Both the position numbers and the translations under genes were made by a program. A DNA stretch of 7,743 nucleotides from Alphaproteobacteria bacterium. Lineage in GTDB: Bacteria > Pseudomonadota > Alphaproteobacteria > Rs-D84. A model generated the notes under the pieces. It saw nothing but the letters and a program-made list of their open reading frames with translations. It ran no database searches and had not been told where the DNA came from. Below are positions 1 through 5,681 of the stretch, piece after piece (the first letter of the stretch is position 1; the number at the start of each line of letters is the position of its first letter). The DNA lies in contig WQVP01000015.1 in the NCBI GenBank assembly GCA_009785765.1, positions 1-7,743 on the forward strand, read 5' to 3'.

Positions 1-25
1 ACGAGCACGAGCCACGACCACGATT
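1..25. repeat. ACGARC(C) short tandem array downstream of mreC
   Basis: Four tandem units of 6-7 bp (ACGAGC, ACGAGCC, ACGACC, ACGATT) run into the mreC stop codon, which lies at 24-26. The same unit family recurs at 1753-1777, 4221-4253 and 4849-4880. The array may continue left of the window edge. Confidence 0.75.
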
Positions 26-872
26 ATCTATATCCATCCCCACCATCAAACATTAAAACCATAACTTCGTGAACATTGTTTGTGGTTGAATGCAATTGTA
101 CACGTGCATCAATTGTTCCCACACGAACTATGCGCCCGACTGGTAAATTGTGCGGCAATATTCCACGTATGCCAGATGATACAAGTCTTGTGCCAACTGT
201 TGGCGTAAATTCTTGGTCGCTGAAAAATTCCATTCTTGGATTACCTTCGCCAAGCCCACGTAAAAAACCATATACTTCGGTTCCGGCCACGCGTACTGGA
301 ATGTTGGAACGAAGGTCAGACAGGCCTTTTACCACAGAGCTTTGTGGGAATACATCTGTTATTATACCAACAAGATTTCCGTCCATTGATACAACCACTT
401 GGCGTTGGCGCACGCCGGATTCAGAACCACGGCTTATAATCATTTGATTGGATCCAAAGACACTGGCATCAAGTATAACTCTTGCGATAACAGATGTTTG
501 CGGCATTTCACGTGCAATGCCCATCATTGTTTCCAAGCGGGCATTTTCAGCAATTGCAATATCACAAAGTGTGCGCATAGCCAAAGCATCGTCCAGGCGT
601 GCACGTAATTCGGCATTTTCAGATTTTGCGTTTGCCATGGCTCTGATATATTCTGTGCCTTGGCCAACCATACGAAATGGCCAAGATAAAACATCGCCAA
701 CTGCCAACGCCACAGGAACAACAACATGAGATGCCGCATTCATAATACGATAATCCGGCCTTTCCAAGAAAACATAAAGAAAAAACACAGGAACCAGTGC
801 AGCAACAGCAGATGCACGAATAATTTCGGCAAGCCGGTTGGATAATCTTTTGGTGGCTGATTTTGTTGGCAT
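24..872 (-). CDS. mreC: Rod shape-determining protein MreC
   Basis: MreC is a bitopic inner-membrane protein of the elongasome. Its periplasmic part links the MreB filament system to MreD, RodA and PBP2 during lateral wall synthesis. The 282-residue product has a short basic N-terminus, one membrane segment at about residues 20-37, an amphipathic and hydrophobic stretch at 46-65, a predicted coiled coil at about 74-118, and a beta-rich domain from about 127 to 276. That domain carries the family signature SSGIRGILPHNLPVG at residues 232-246. Length is within the family range. The start at 872 is the only one giving the basic N-terminus before the membrane segment, but there is no Shine-Dalgarno sequence; a heptamer array begins 5 nt upstream. 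No mreB precedes it, although mreBCD are usually adjacent; mreD could lie beyond the left edge. Identity is well supported. Confidence 0.93.
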   Translation of the reverse strand: MPTKSATKRLSNRLAEIIRASAVAALVPVFFLYVFLERPDYRIMNAASHVVVPVALAVGDVLSWPFRMVGQGTEYIRAMANAKSENAELRARLDDALAMRTLCDIAIAENARLETMMGIAREMPQTSVIARVILDASVFGSNQMIISRGSESGVRQRQVVVSMDGNLVGIITDVFPQSSVVKGLSDLRSNIPVRVAGTEVYGFLRGLGEGNPRMEFFSDQEFTPTVGTRLVSSGIRGILPHNLPVGRIVRVGTIDARVQLHSTTNNVHEVMVLMFDGGDGYR

Positions 873-877
873 TTTGT

Positions 878-905
878 AGTGGCTGGTGGTTGGTGGTTAG
901 TGTTC
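878..905. repeat. GGTGGTT-type heptamer array at the mreC start
   Basis: Four 7-bp units (AGTGGCT, GGTGGTT, GGTGGTT, AGTGTTC) end 5 nt from the mreC start codon. They occupy the position where a ribosome binding site would be expected. Confidence 0.75.
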
Positions 906-953
906 GGACTAAATACAAGTTTATACTTAATTTTTTAATAATCAAATAAAAAC

Positions 954-983
954 TTGATTTTTATTAAAAATAAGTAATAATAA
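954..983 (+). promoter_or_regulatory. Possible promoter for rpmI-rplT
   Basis: In an AT-rich stretch, TTGATT (954-959) is followed after 18 bp by TAATAA (978-983), resembling sigma70-type -35 and -10 boxes. A transcript from here would carry the inverted heptamer hairpin in its leader. AT-rich DNA gives such matches by chance. The opposite strand has TTGATT and TATAAA motifs too, but only 14 bp apart, so the mreC promoter is unresolved. Confidence 0.3.
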
Positions 984-1013
984 GCGGGCTTGAAGTGGCC
1001 GGGCAGCCACCAG

Positions 1014-1086
1014 GGCATTAGGCACTAGGCATTAGGCACTGGTGTCAGATAACAAAATCAGCGCCTAGTGCCCAGTGCCTAGTGCC
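1014..1086. repeat. Inverted pair of heptamer arrays in the rpmI leader
   Basis: The left arm (1014-1041) has four units of GGCAYTA/G type. The right arm (about 1062-1086) has units TAGTGCC, CAGTGCC and TAGTGCC, the reverse complement of the same family. The two can pair over about 28 nt with a few wobble or mismatched positions around a loop of about 20 nt (1042-1061). The hairpin ends about 21 nt before the L35 start codon. Confidence 0.8.
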
Positions 1087-1107
1087 TGCGAACAAAGTGA
1101 GCATAAA

Positions 1108-1311
1108 ATGCCAAAAATGAAAACAAAGAGTGCGGTTAAAAAGCGCATGTCTATGACGGCCACCGGTAAAATCAAAACCGGTCGCAGTGGACATAACCAC
1201 TTTTTACGCCAAAAATCCAAACGTGCCAATAAAGAAGGCGCAAAAGTTAACTATCTTGACGAGACGCACGAACATCAGGTCAAATTGATGGCGCCGTATG
1301 GTCTTAAATAA
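1108..1311 (+). CDS. rpmI: 50S ribosomal protein L35 (bL35)
   Basis: bL35 is a small, very basic component of the large ribosomal subunit. The 67-residue product starts MPKMKTKSAVKKR, the typical L35 N-terminus, and contains the GHNHFLRQKS segment; usual length is 64-66. I place the start at 1108 rather than at the in-frame upstream ATG at 1075, because the extra residues would come from the heptamer array and are absent from the family. The ribosome binding site is weak (AGTGAG, 1096-1101). It is followed 12 nt later by rplT with no infC upstream, an arrangement common in alphaproteobacteria. In many bacteria L20 represses this operon by binding the leader; the hairpin here may or may not be related. 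Confidence 0.95.
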   Translation: MPKMKTKSAVKKRMSMTATGKIKTGRSGHNHFLRQKSKRANKEGAKVNYLDETHEHQVKLMAPYGLK

Positions 1312-1323
1312 TAGGAGTCGCAA

Positions 1324-1689
1324 ATGGCAAGAGTAAAACGCGGCGTCTCCGCAAAAAAGACACATAAAAAAATATTACAAAAGGCCAAAGGCTTTCGTGG
1401 TCGCAGCAAGTCTACGATTAAAATCGCAAGACAGCGCGTGGAAAAAGCCGGTCAATACGCATATCGTGATCGTCGCAATAAAAAACGTGATTTCAGATCA
1501 CTTTGGATTGTTCGTATTAACGCCGCTGTGCGTGCTGCGGGCATGACATATTCTGTGTTCATGAACGGTCTTAAAAAAGCCGGTATTGAAATAGACAGAA
1601 AAGTATTGGCTGAAATGGCGTATGCAAATGACACAGGATTTCAAAACTTGATTGAATCTGCAAAACGATTTACATCCGAACCTAAATAA
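1324..1689 (+). CDS. rplT: 50S ribosomal protein L20 (bL20)
   Basis: bL20 binds 23S rRNA early in large-subunit assembly and in many bacteria also represses its own operon. The 121-residue product has the Lys/Arg-rich N-terminal extension ([16 protein letters not shown]) and the conserved [25 protein letters not shown] core, shown here from about residue 48. The C-terminal globular part follows, with the [20 protein letters not shown] segment. Length matches the usual 117-121. A good AGGAG lies at 1313-1317, 6 nt before ATG. It is co-transcribed with rpmI and followed by a terminator-like hairpin. Confidence 0.97.
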   Translation: MARVKRGVSAKKTHKKILQKAKGFRGRSKSTIKIARQRVEKAGQYAYRDRRNKKRDFRSLWIVRINAAVRAAGMTYSVFMNGLKKAGIEIDRKVLAEMAYANDTGFQNLIESAKRFTSEPK

Positions 1690-1706
1690 TTCGGTGGACG
1701 TTTATT

Positions 1707-1781
1707 ATGCAATATGCAAAAATAACACTGCCGAATGGCGGTGTTGTTTTTTACGAACACGAACCACGAACACGAGCATGA
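1707..1781 (+). CDS. Possible 24-codon leader ORF upstream of pheS
   Basis: An ATG at 1707 opens a 24-codon frame, MQYAKITLPNGGVVFY followed by EHEPRTRA, that ends with TGA at 1779-1781, just 3 nt before the pheS ATG. It runs through the whole terminator hairpin and the adjoining repeat array. A GGTGG at 1693-1697 could serve as ribosome binding site. pheS has no Shine-Dalgarno sequence of its own, so coupling from this frame is conceivable. It is not a classical Phe attenuator peptide like E. coli pheM: it has only one Phe codon, in the U-tract. A chance ORF is quite possible. Confidence 0.25.
   Translation: MQYAKITLPNGGVVFYEHEPRTRA
1724..1752 (+). terminator. Intrinsic terminator or attenuator between rplT and pheS
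   Basis: A 9-bp stem (1724-1732 with 1737-1745, one G-U pair) with a GAAT loop is followed by a single G and six T residues (1747-1752). It should end the rpmI-rplT transcript. As no separate pheS promoter is evident, it may also act as an attenuator or leaky terminator for pheST. Confidence 0.75.
1753..1777. repeat. ACGARC(C) array in front of pheS
   Basis: Four units (ACGAAC, ACGAACC, ACGAAC, ACGAGC) lie directly between the terminator T-run and the pheS start at 1785, again in the ribosome-binding-site position. Same family as the arrays at 1-25, 4221-4253 and 4849-4880. Confidence 0.75.
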
Positions 1782-1784
1782 AAA

Positions 1785-2741
1785 ATGAAAGATAAAATAA
1801 ATCAAACCAGTAATCTTGAAGACTTAAAAAGTCTGTATGATTCTGTATTTGGCAAAAACGGCACGATGACCATGCGCCTGAAAGGTATGCGTGATTTGGA
1901 TAATGATGCACGTGCGGCGTTAAACTCTGAAAACACAGAGTTGCGCACAGTGTTCAAGACCAGAGAATCGGAATTACAAGATGCCGAAATTATGCAAAAA
2001 ATGGAGATGGGTAAATTGGATGCCACGGCGCCCTTTGAATCTGATACAGATTTTGGCGCTGGCAAATTACACCCTTTGACACAAAGTCTTGCAGAGATGG
2101 AGGCGGCGTTTGAAGCAATGGGATATTCAAAGCGTACAGGGCCGGAAATTGAAAGTGATTATTATAACTTTGAAATGTTGAATTTTATAGATGGGCATCC
2201 TGCACGTGATATGCAAGATACGTTTTTCGTAGAGGGCGGGAATCTTTTGCGCACACATACATCGCCTGTTCAAATTCGTGCCATGCAAAGCGAAGGCGCA
2301 CCAATAAAAATATATTCGCCGGGTCCGTGTTATCGTGTTGATACGTTTTCTGTAAAACACAGTCCTGCGTTTCGCCAAATTGAATGGTTGCACATAGACA
2401 AAGATATAACGATGACAGATTTTATGTCTGACATTAAGACGTTTTTAAATCTTTATTTTGGCCGCAATTTTGATATTCGTCTTCGCCCAAGCTATTTCCC
2501 ATTTACAGAACCGTCAATTGAATTTGATGCCGAATGGAAACCAGGCGAATGGATGGAAATGGGTGGCGCCGGATTTGTGCACCCACAGGTTTTACGTAAT
2601 TGTGGCGTGAACCCTGATGAATTCCAAGGACATGCCGGAGGACCTGGTTTTGAGCGCCTTACCATGTTGAAATATGGATTGATGGATATACGTAAATTCT
2701 TTGATGGCGATGTGCGCTGGATACGTGCAAATGGATTTTAA
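1785..2741 (+). CDS. pheS: Phenylalanine--tRNA ligase alpha subunit
   Basis: PheS is the catalytic class II subunit of the alpha2-beta2 enzyme that charges tRNA-Phe in the cytoplasm. The 318-residue product has a short N-terminal coiled-coil arm (residues 1-75), motif 1 at HPLTQSLAEMEAAF (96-109), GPEIESDYYNFEMLN (119-133), HPARDMQDTFF (138-148), motif 2 at RTHTSPVQIRAM and CYRVD (156-186), FPFTEPS (238-244), and motif 3 with R291. The coiled-coil arm is slightly short against about 327-360 residues in relatives. Unusually, the normal GFAFG loop before motif 3 reads GHAGG (282-286): both Phe residues that line the substrate pocket (F293 and F295 in E. coli) are His and Gly, while the Ala between them is kept. 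FHQxEG is FRQIEW (196-201). No Shine-Dalgarno precedes the ATG. It is followed by pheT after 12 nt. Confidence 0.95.
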   Translation: MKDKINQTSNLEDLKSLYDSVFGKNGTMTMRLKGMRDLDNDARAALNSENTELRTVFKTRESELQDAEIMQKMEMGKLDATAPFESDTDFGAGKLHPLTQSLAEMEAAFEAMGYSKRTGPEIESDYYNFEMLNFIDGHPARDMQDTFFVEGGNLLRTHTSPVQIRAMQSEGAPIKIYSPGPCYRVDTFSVKHSPAFRQIEWLHIDKDITMTDFMSDIKTFLNLYFGRNFDIRLRPSYFPFTEPSIEFDAEWKPGEWMEMGGAGFVHPQVLRNCGVNPDEFQGHAGGPGFERLTMLKYGLMDIRKFFDGDVRWIRANGF

Positions 2742-2753
2742 GAGGTTAATAAA

Positions 2754-5171
2754 ATGAAGTTTACATATGATTGGTTAAAAGATTATTTGATTGGTGCGTT
2801 TTTGCCCAGTGATATAGAGTCAACCCTTAATAAGATAGGGCTAGAAGTTGAAGAGGTTGTTGTGACACCTGTGCCAATTGTTGTAAAGATAGAATCGGCG
2901 ATGGACATACCTGATACAAAATTAAAGTTGTGCATGGTTGATGATGGAACCGGAGTGTCAAAACAAATTGTATGCGGCGGCCATAATGCACGTGCGGGAT
3001 TAATTACAGCGCTTGCACAACCTGGCACAAAGGTTGGCGATATAACAATTGGTATCGGCAAAATTCGTGGATACGAATCACACGGAATGCTGTGCAGCAA
3101 ACGTGAGCTTGGGCGAGGCGATGACCATGATGGAATTATAGAATTAGAGGGTCGGGTCATTGGCGAGGCGGTACCATCGGAAACAGAGCCTGAAATCTTA
3201 TTTAAAACATCAATTACACCAAACCGTCCAGACTATCTTGCTGTGCGGGGAATCGCCCGTGATTTGTCTGCCGCCGGAATTGGCACGATTAAAGATATAA
3301 AGCCATACTATGAAAAAGATTCACAAAAAGGCACACGTGAAGTTTTTGTTGAAAATAATATAGGATGTCCAGTTTACTATATGTGTGAAATCCGTGATAT
3401 AAAAATGGCAAAGTCAAGCGACGTTATTACACGGCGTCTTTCGGCCATTGGAATTAATCCACGCAATGCATGTGTTGATGCGACGAACTATGTTATGTTT
3501 GATATTGGTCAGCCTATGCACTGTTTTGATGCAGACAAAGTTAATGGCGACATAATTGTTCGCAATGCAAAAATGGGCGAAAAATTCATAGACCTTTTTG
3601 GCACAGAGCACGAACTAATTGATACGGATTTAGTCATCGCTGATACTGACGGAATTCTTGCGCTGGCCGGAATCATAGGGGGAGAGCGTTCGGGAACGTC
3701 TGATGATACAAAAAATATAATCCTGGAATCGGCGTATTTTGATCCGATGACAATTCGGAAAACCCGCACACGCCTCAAATTATCAACAGATGCTTCATAC
3801 CGCTATGAACGTGGAATAGATCCAACTATTTCTGTCCAAGGATTTTCTATGGCCGTAAAAATAATTACAGAGGCTTGTGGCGGAACAGTGCACACACCAT
3901 TTTATAGTATAAACAAACAAGAGCCAAAGGTTGCCATATTTTTATCGGAAAATAATGACCAGTGGCTTTTGCCAGAGTCTGAATTCAGGCGTGCGCGCGA
4001 CCCAAGGCGTATAAAGTACGACACCGGTTTGTTCAAAAAAATGACGGGCATAGAGCTATCAAATGAAGAGCAGCATAGTATTTTAAAAAGACTTGGGTTT
4101 GAAATACAAACAGCGGGCGATACTTGGATTATTACTCCAACGCCGGCCAGGGTGGACGTGATTTTGCCAGAAAACATAGTATCAGAAATTATTCGTATTT
4201 ATGGCTATGATAATATTAAAACACGACCACGAACCATGGAAACGAACCACGATATAAAAATTCCGAATTTAAAACACGCTCTTTGTGCACGTGGTCTTAA
4301 CGAAGTCGTAACAATAAGTCTTGTGGATTCTGTTAAAGAAGAATTGGTGTCTGACAAAACGCCGGTTAAGTTATTAAATCCGGTTATAGAGGCTTGGAAT
4401 GTTATGCGCACGTCTTTGGTGCAAAGCATGCTGGACGTGATTGCGAACAATGACCGTTTCCGTCGCAGCAACTTGAACTTGTTTGAAATCGGATCGGTGT
4501 TCACAGGAAATAAACCAGGCGAACAACACGACCAGTTAATTGTTGCCAGAACTGGCATAGCCGGGCAAAACATAGGGGCAAAGCATGGCCGTGAAGTAAG
4601 CATTTATGATGTACGTGATGACCTTGTGGCCATAATGAACAATGAACAATTAACAGTGAATAATTATAATGATGATGCTCCAAAATGGGCTAATCCTTAT
4701 AGGGGTGGCAAAATTATTTTGGACGGAAAAGTGGTTGCGCAATTTGGTGAACTTCATCCAAAAATCGCACGTGAATTTGGGATTAAAACAAATGTTGTGA
4801 TAGGTGTTGTTGAAAACGCAAGTTTTGTTCCAGAACAAAAAGCAAAATACGAGCACGAGCCACGAACACAAGCCACGACAAACGACTTTCCAGAGCTCCC
4901 ATTAATCACCCGTGATTTTGCGTTTGTTGTCGGCGCGGATGTGAATCCGGATGATATAGTAAAGGTAATTACGATTCACGATTTACGATTCACGATTTAC
5001 GAATCCAACATTTTTGACATCTTTGATATGCCGGATGGCAAAAAATCCATCGCATTTGAATTGGTTTTACAGCCGTCGGAAAATTTGTCTGACAAAGATT
5101 TGGCCGAATTTATGACGTCGGTTATTGAATTGGTGGAAAGCAAATTTGACGCAAAGATAAGGGATAAATAA
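2754..5171 (+). CDS. pheT: Phenylalanine--tRNA ligase beta subunit
   Basis: PheT partners PheS; it binds tRNA-Phe and carries the editing site that hydrolyses Tyr-tRNA-Phe. The 805-residue product shows the domains in normal order: EMAP-like tRNA-binding domain (about 40-150, with GGHNARAG at 75-82), B3/B4 editing domain (about 210-380), B5 (about 395-485, ending in RIYGYDNI), the class II-like core (about 500-690), and the C-terminal FDX-ACB anticodon-recognition domain (about 711-804). An AGAGG at 2741-2745 gives a normal ribosome binding site. Four short tandem-repeat arrays lie within the frame, encoding about residues 490-500, 628-637, 699-709 and 740-751. They fall at domain boundaries or surface loops and do not break the frame. 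Length is typical (about 790-810), so some arrays seem to have replaced loop sequence rather than simply added to it. Confidence 0.96.
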   Translation: MKFTYDWLKDYLIGAFLPSDIESTLNKIGLEVEEVVVTPVPIVVKIESAMDIPDTKLKLCMVDDGTGVSKQIVCGGHNARAGLITALAQPGTKVGDITIGIGKIRGYESHGMLCSKRELGRGDDHDGIIELEGRVIGEAVPSETEPEILFKTSITPNRPDYLAVRGIARDLSAAGIGTIKDIKPYYEKDSQKGTREVFVENNIGCPVYYMCEIRDIKMAKSSDVITRRLSAIGINPRNACVDATNYVMFDIGQPMHCFDADKVNGDIIVRNAKMGEKFIDLFGTEHELIDTDLVIADTDGILALAGIIGGERSGTSDDTKNIILESAYFDPMTIRKTRTRLKLSTDASYRYERGIDPTISVQGFSMAVKIITEACGGTVHTPFYSINKQEPKVAIFLSENNDQWLLPESEFRRARDPRRIKYDTGLFKKMTGIELSNEEQHSILKRLGFEIQTAGDTWIITPTPARVDVILPENIVSEIIRIYGYDNIKTRPRTMETNHDIKIPNLKHALCARGLNEVVTISLVDSVKEELVSDKTPVKLLNPVIEAWNVMRTSLVQSMLDVIANNDRFRRSNLNLFEIGSVFTGNKPGEQHDQLIVARTGIAGQNIGAKHGREVSIYDVRDDLVAIMNNEQLTVNNYNDDAPKWANPYRGGKIILDGKVVAQFGELHPKIAREFGIKTNVVIGVVENASFVPEQKAKYEHEPRTQATTNDFPELPLITRDFAFVVGADVNPDDIVKVITIHDLRFTIYESNIFDIFDMPDGKKSIAFELVLQPSENLSDKDLAEFMTSVIELVESKFDAKIRDK
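4221..4253. repeat. ACGARCC-type array inside pheT (B5/core junction)
   Basis: Units ACGACC, ACGAACC, ACGAACC and ACGAT, interrupted by ATGGAA, encode residues 490-500 (TRPRTMETNHD) directly after the conserved YGYDNI. Relatives have a variable loop here. Confidence 0.65.
4637..4664. repeat. GAACAAT heptamer array inside pheT
   Basis: Four 7-bp units (GAACAAT, GAACAAT, TAACAGT, GAATAAT) encode about residues 628-637 in the core domain, with a further AT-rich tail (TATAATGATGATG). The Asn-rich peptide (MNNEQLTVNNYN) is unlike the surrounding protein. Confidence 0.75.
4849..4880. repeat. ACGARC(C) array inside pheT (core/FDX-ACB linker)
   Basis: Alternating 6- and 7-bp units (ACGAGC, ACGAGCC, ACGAAC, ACAAGCC, ACGACA) encode about residues 699-709 (YEHEPRTQATT), just ahead of the FDX-ACB domain. 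Same family as the arrays at 1-25 and 1753-1777. Confidence 0.75.
4971..5005. repeat. ACGATTY heptamer array inside pheT (FDX-ACB domain)
   Basis: Five 7-bp units alternate ACGATTC and ACGATTT and end in ACGAATC. They encode residues 740-751 (TIHDLRFTIYES) within the ferredoxin-fold anticodon-binding domain, in the segment before the conserved LFD-like strand (FDIFD). Confidence 0.85.
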
Positions 5172-5542
5172 TGATACAAAATTACCCCCCCTGTAGTTCT
5201 GCGGCTTTTACGCCTGTAAAAAAGATTGATATTGGCGTGGCATATATGATTTTCGTTATGGGGATACAGCCACCAAAGGATTCTTCTGACGATATTGCAG
5301 AGCAAACACATTTGGTTTTTACAGAAATTAAATCGTTGCTGGAACTTGCCGGTGCATCATTGGATGATTGTGTTCGTGCGGTTATTTATTTAACAGATAT
5401 GAATGACATGAAAATCGTATCACCAATTCGTGCGGAATATTTCAAAAATTCAAAACCGTGCGCAACAACGGTTGCGGTAAACGGATTCACGCGCCCAAAT
5501 GCAAAGATAGAGATTGAAGTAACGGCCGTGATGAAAAAGTAA
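5171..5542 (+). CDS. RidA/YjgF/UK114 (Rid) family protein, catalytic Arg absent
   Basis: Rid proteins are trimeric chorismate-mutase-like folds; the RidA branch hydrolyses reactive 2-imino acids. The 123-residue product fits the family length (about 125-130) and pattern, with GASLDDCVRAVIYLTDMNDM (61-80) and the C-terminal KIEIEVTAV (112-120), whose first Glu matches E120 of E. coli RidA. The arginine that grips the substrate carboxylate (R105 in E. coli, in PARSxV) is Ala98 here (KPCATTV), and the usual VSGQ reads VMGI. It is therefore probably not a RidA-type imine deaminase, but one of the Rid subgroups of unknown function. Its ATG overlaps the pheT stop (TAATG), so translation is likely coupled to pheT. 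A run of seven C residues (5185-5191) lies near the start. Confidence 0.85.
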   Translation: MIQNYPPCSSAAFTPVKKIDIGVAYMIFVMGIQPPKDSSDDIAEQTHLVFTEIKSLLELAGASLDDCVRAVIYLTDMNDMKIVSPIRAEYFKNSKPCATTVAVNGFTRPNAKIEIEVTAVMKK

Positions 5543-5681
5543 ATTTCTTTTGTCTTTCCCGGCGAGAGAAGTCATGCACGAAGTGCGGACGAAGCGAGGG
5601 AAGGGAATAGGGATAATAGGCAAATCAACAGAATTTTTATAGCCCTATCCCCGCCTGCGCGGGGATGACAAAAATTTGTTT
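5543..5681. repeat. Palindromic intergenic repeat between the Rid gene and nth
   Basis: The whole convergent spacer looks like one element. Its ends are imperfect inverted copies (TTTTGTCTTTCCCGGCG at about 5549-5565, and the reverse complement of 5658-5674). Inside are a hairpin at 5576-5586 (GCAC/GTGC) and a strong 8-bp stem with a 4-nt loop at 5647-5666 (ATCCCCGC/GCGGGGAT). It resembles the GTCATCCCCGCG-type dispersed palindromes of proteobacterial genomes. It may help end both converging transcripts, but neither hairpin has a clean T-run after it. Confidence 0.6.

Noticed and set aside
76..729. Plus-strand open frames opposite mreC
   Set aside because: They are antisense shadows of a well-supported mreC and show no recognisable protein pattern.
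920..945. Sigma70-type promoter for mreC on the minus strand
   Set aside because: The TTGATT and TATAAA-like boxes are only 14 bp apart in very AT-rich DNA.
1075..1107. Upstream in-frame start for rpmI
   Set aside because: The added residues come from the heptamer array and its flank, while MPKMKTKS is the usual L35 N-terminus.
5185..5191. Seven-C run near the start of the Rid gene as a phase-variation tract
   Set aside because: The tract is short and the frame intact; no alternative product is evident. It could be checked in reads, but one sequence gives no support.
5647..5666. Intrinsic terminator for nth or the Rid gene
   Set aside because: The stem is strong, but neither strand has a T-run directly after it, so I list it only as part of the palindromic element.
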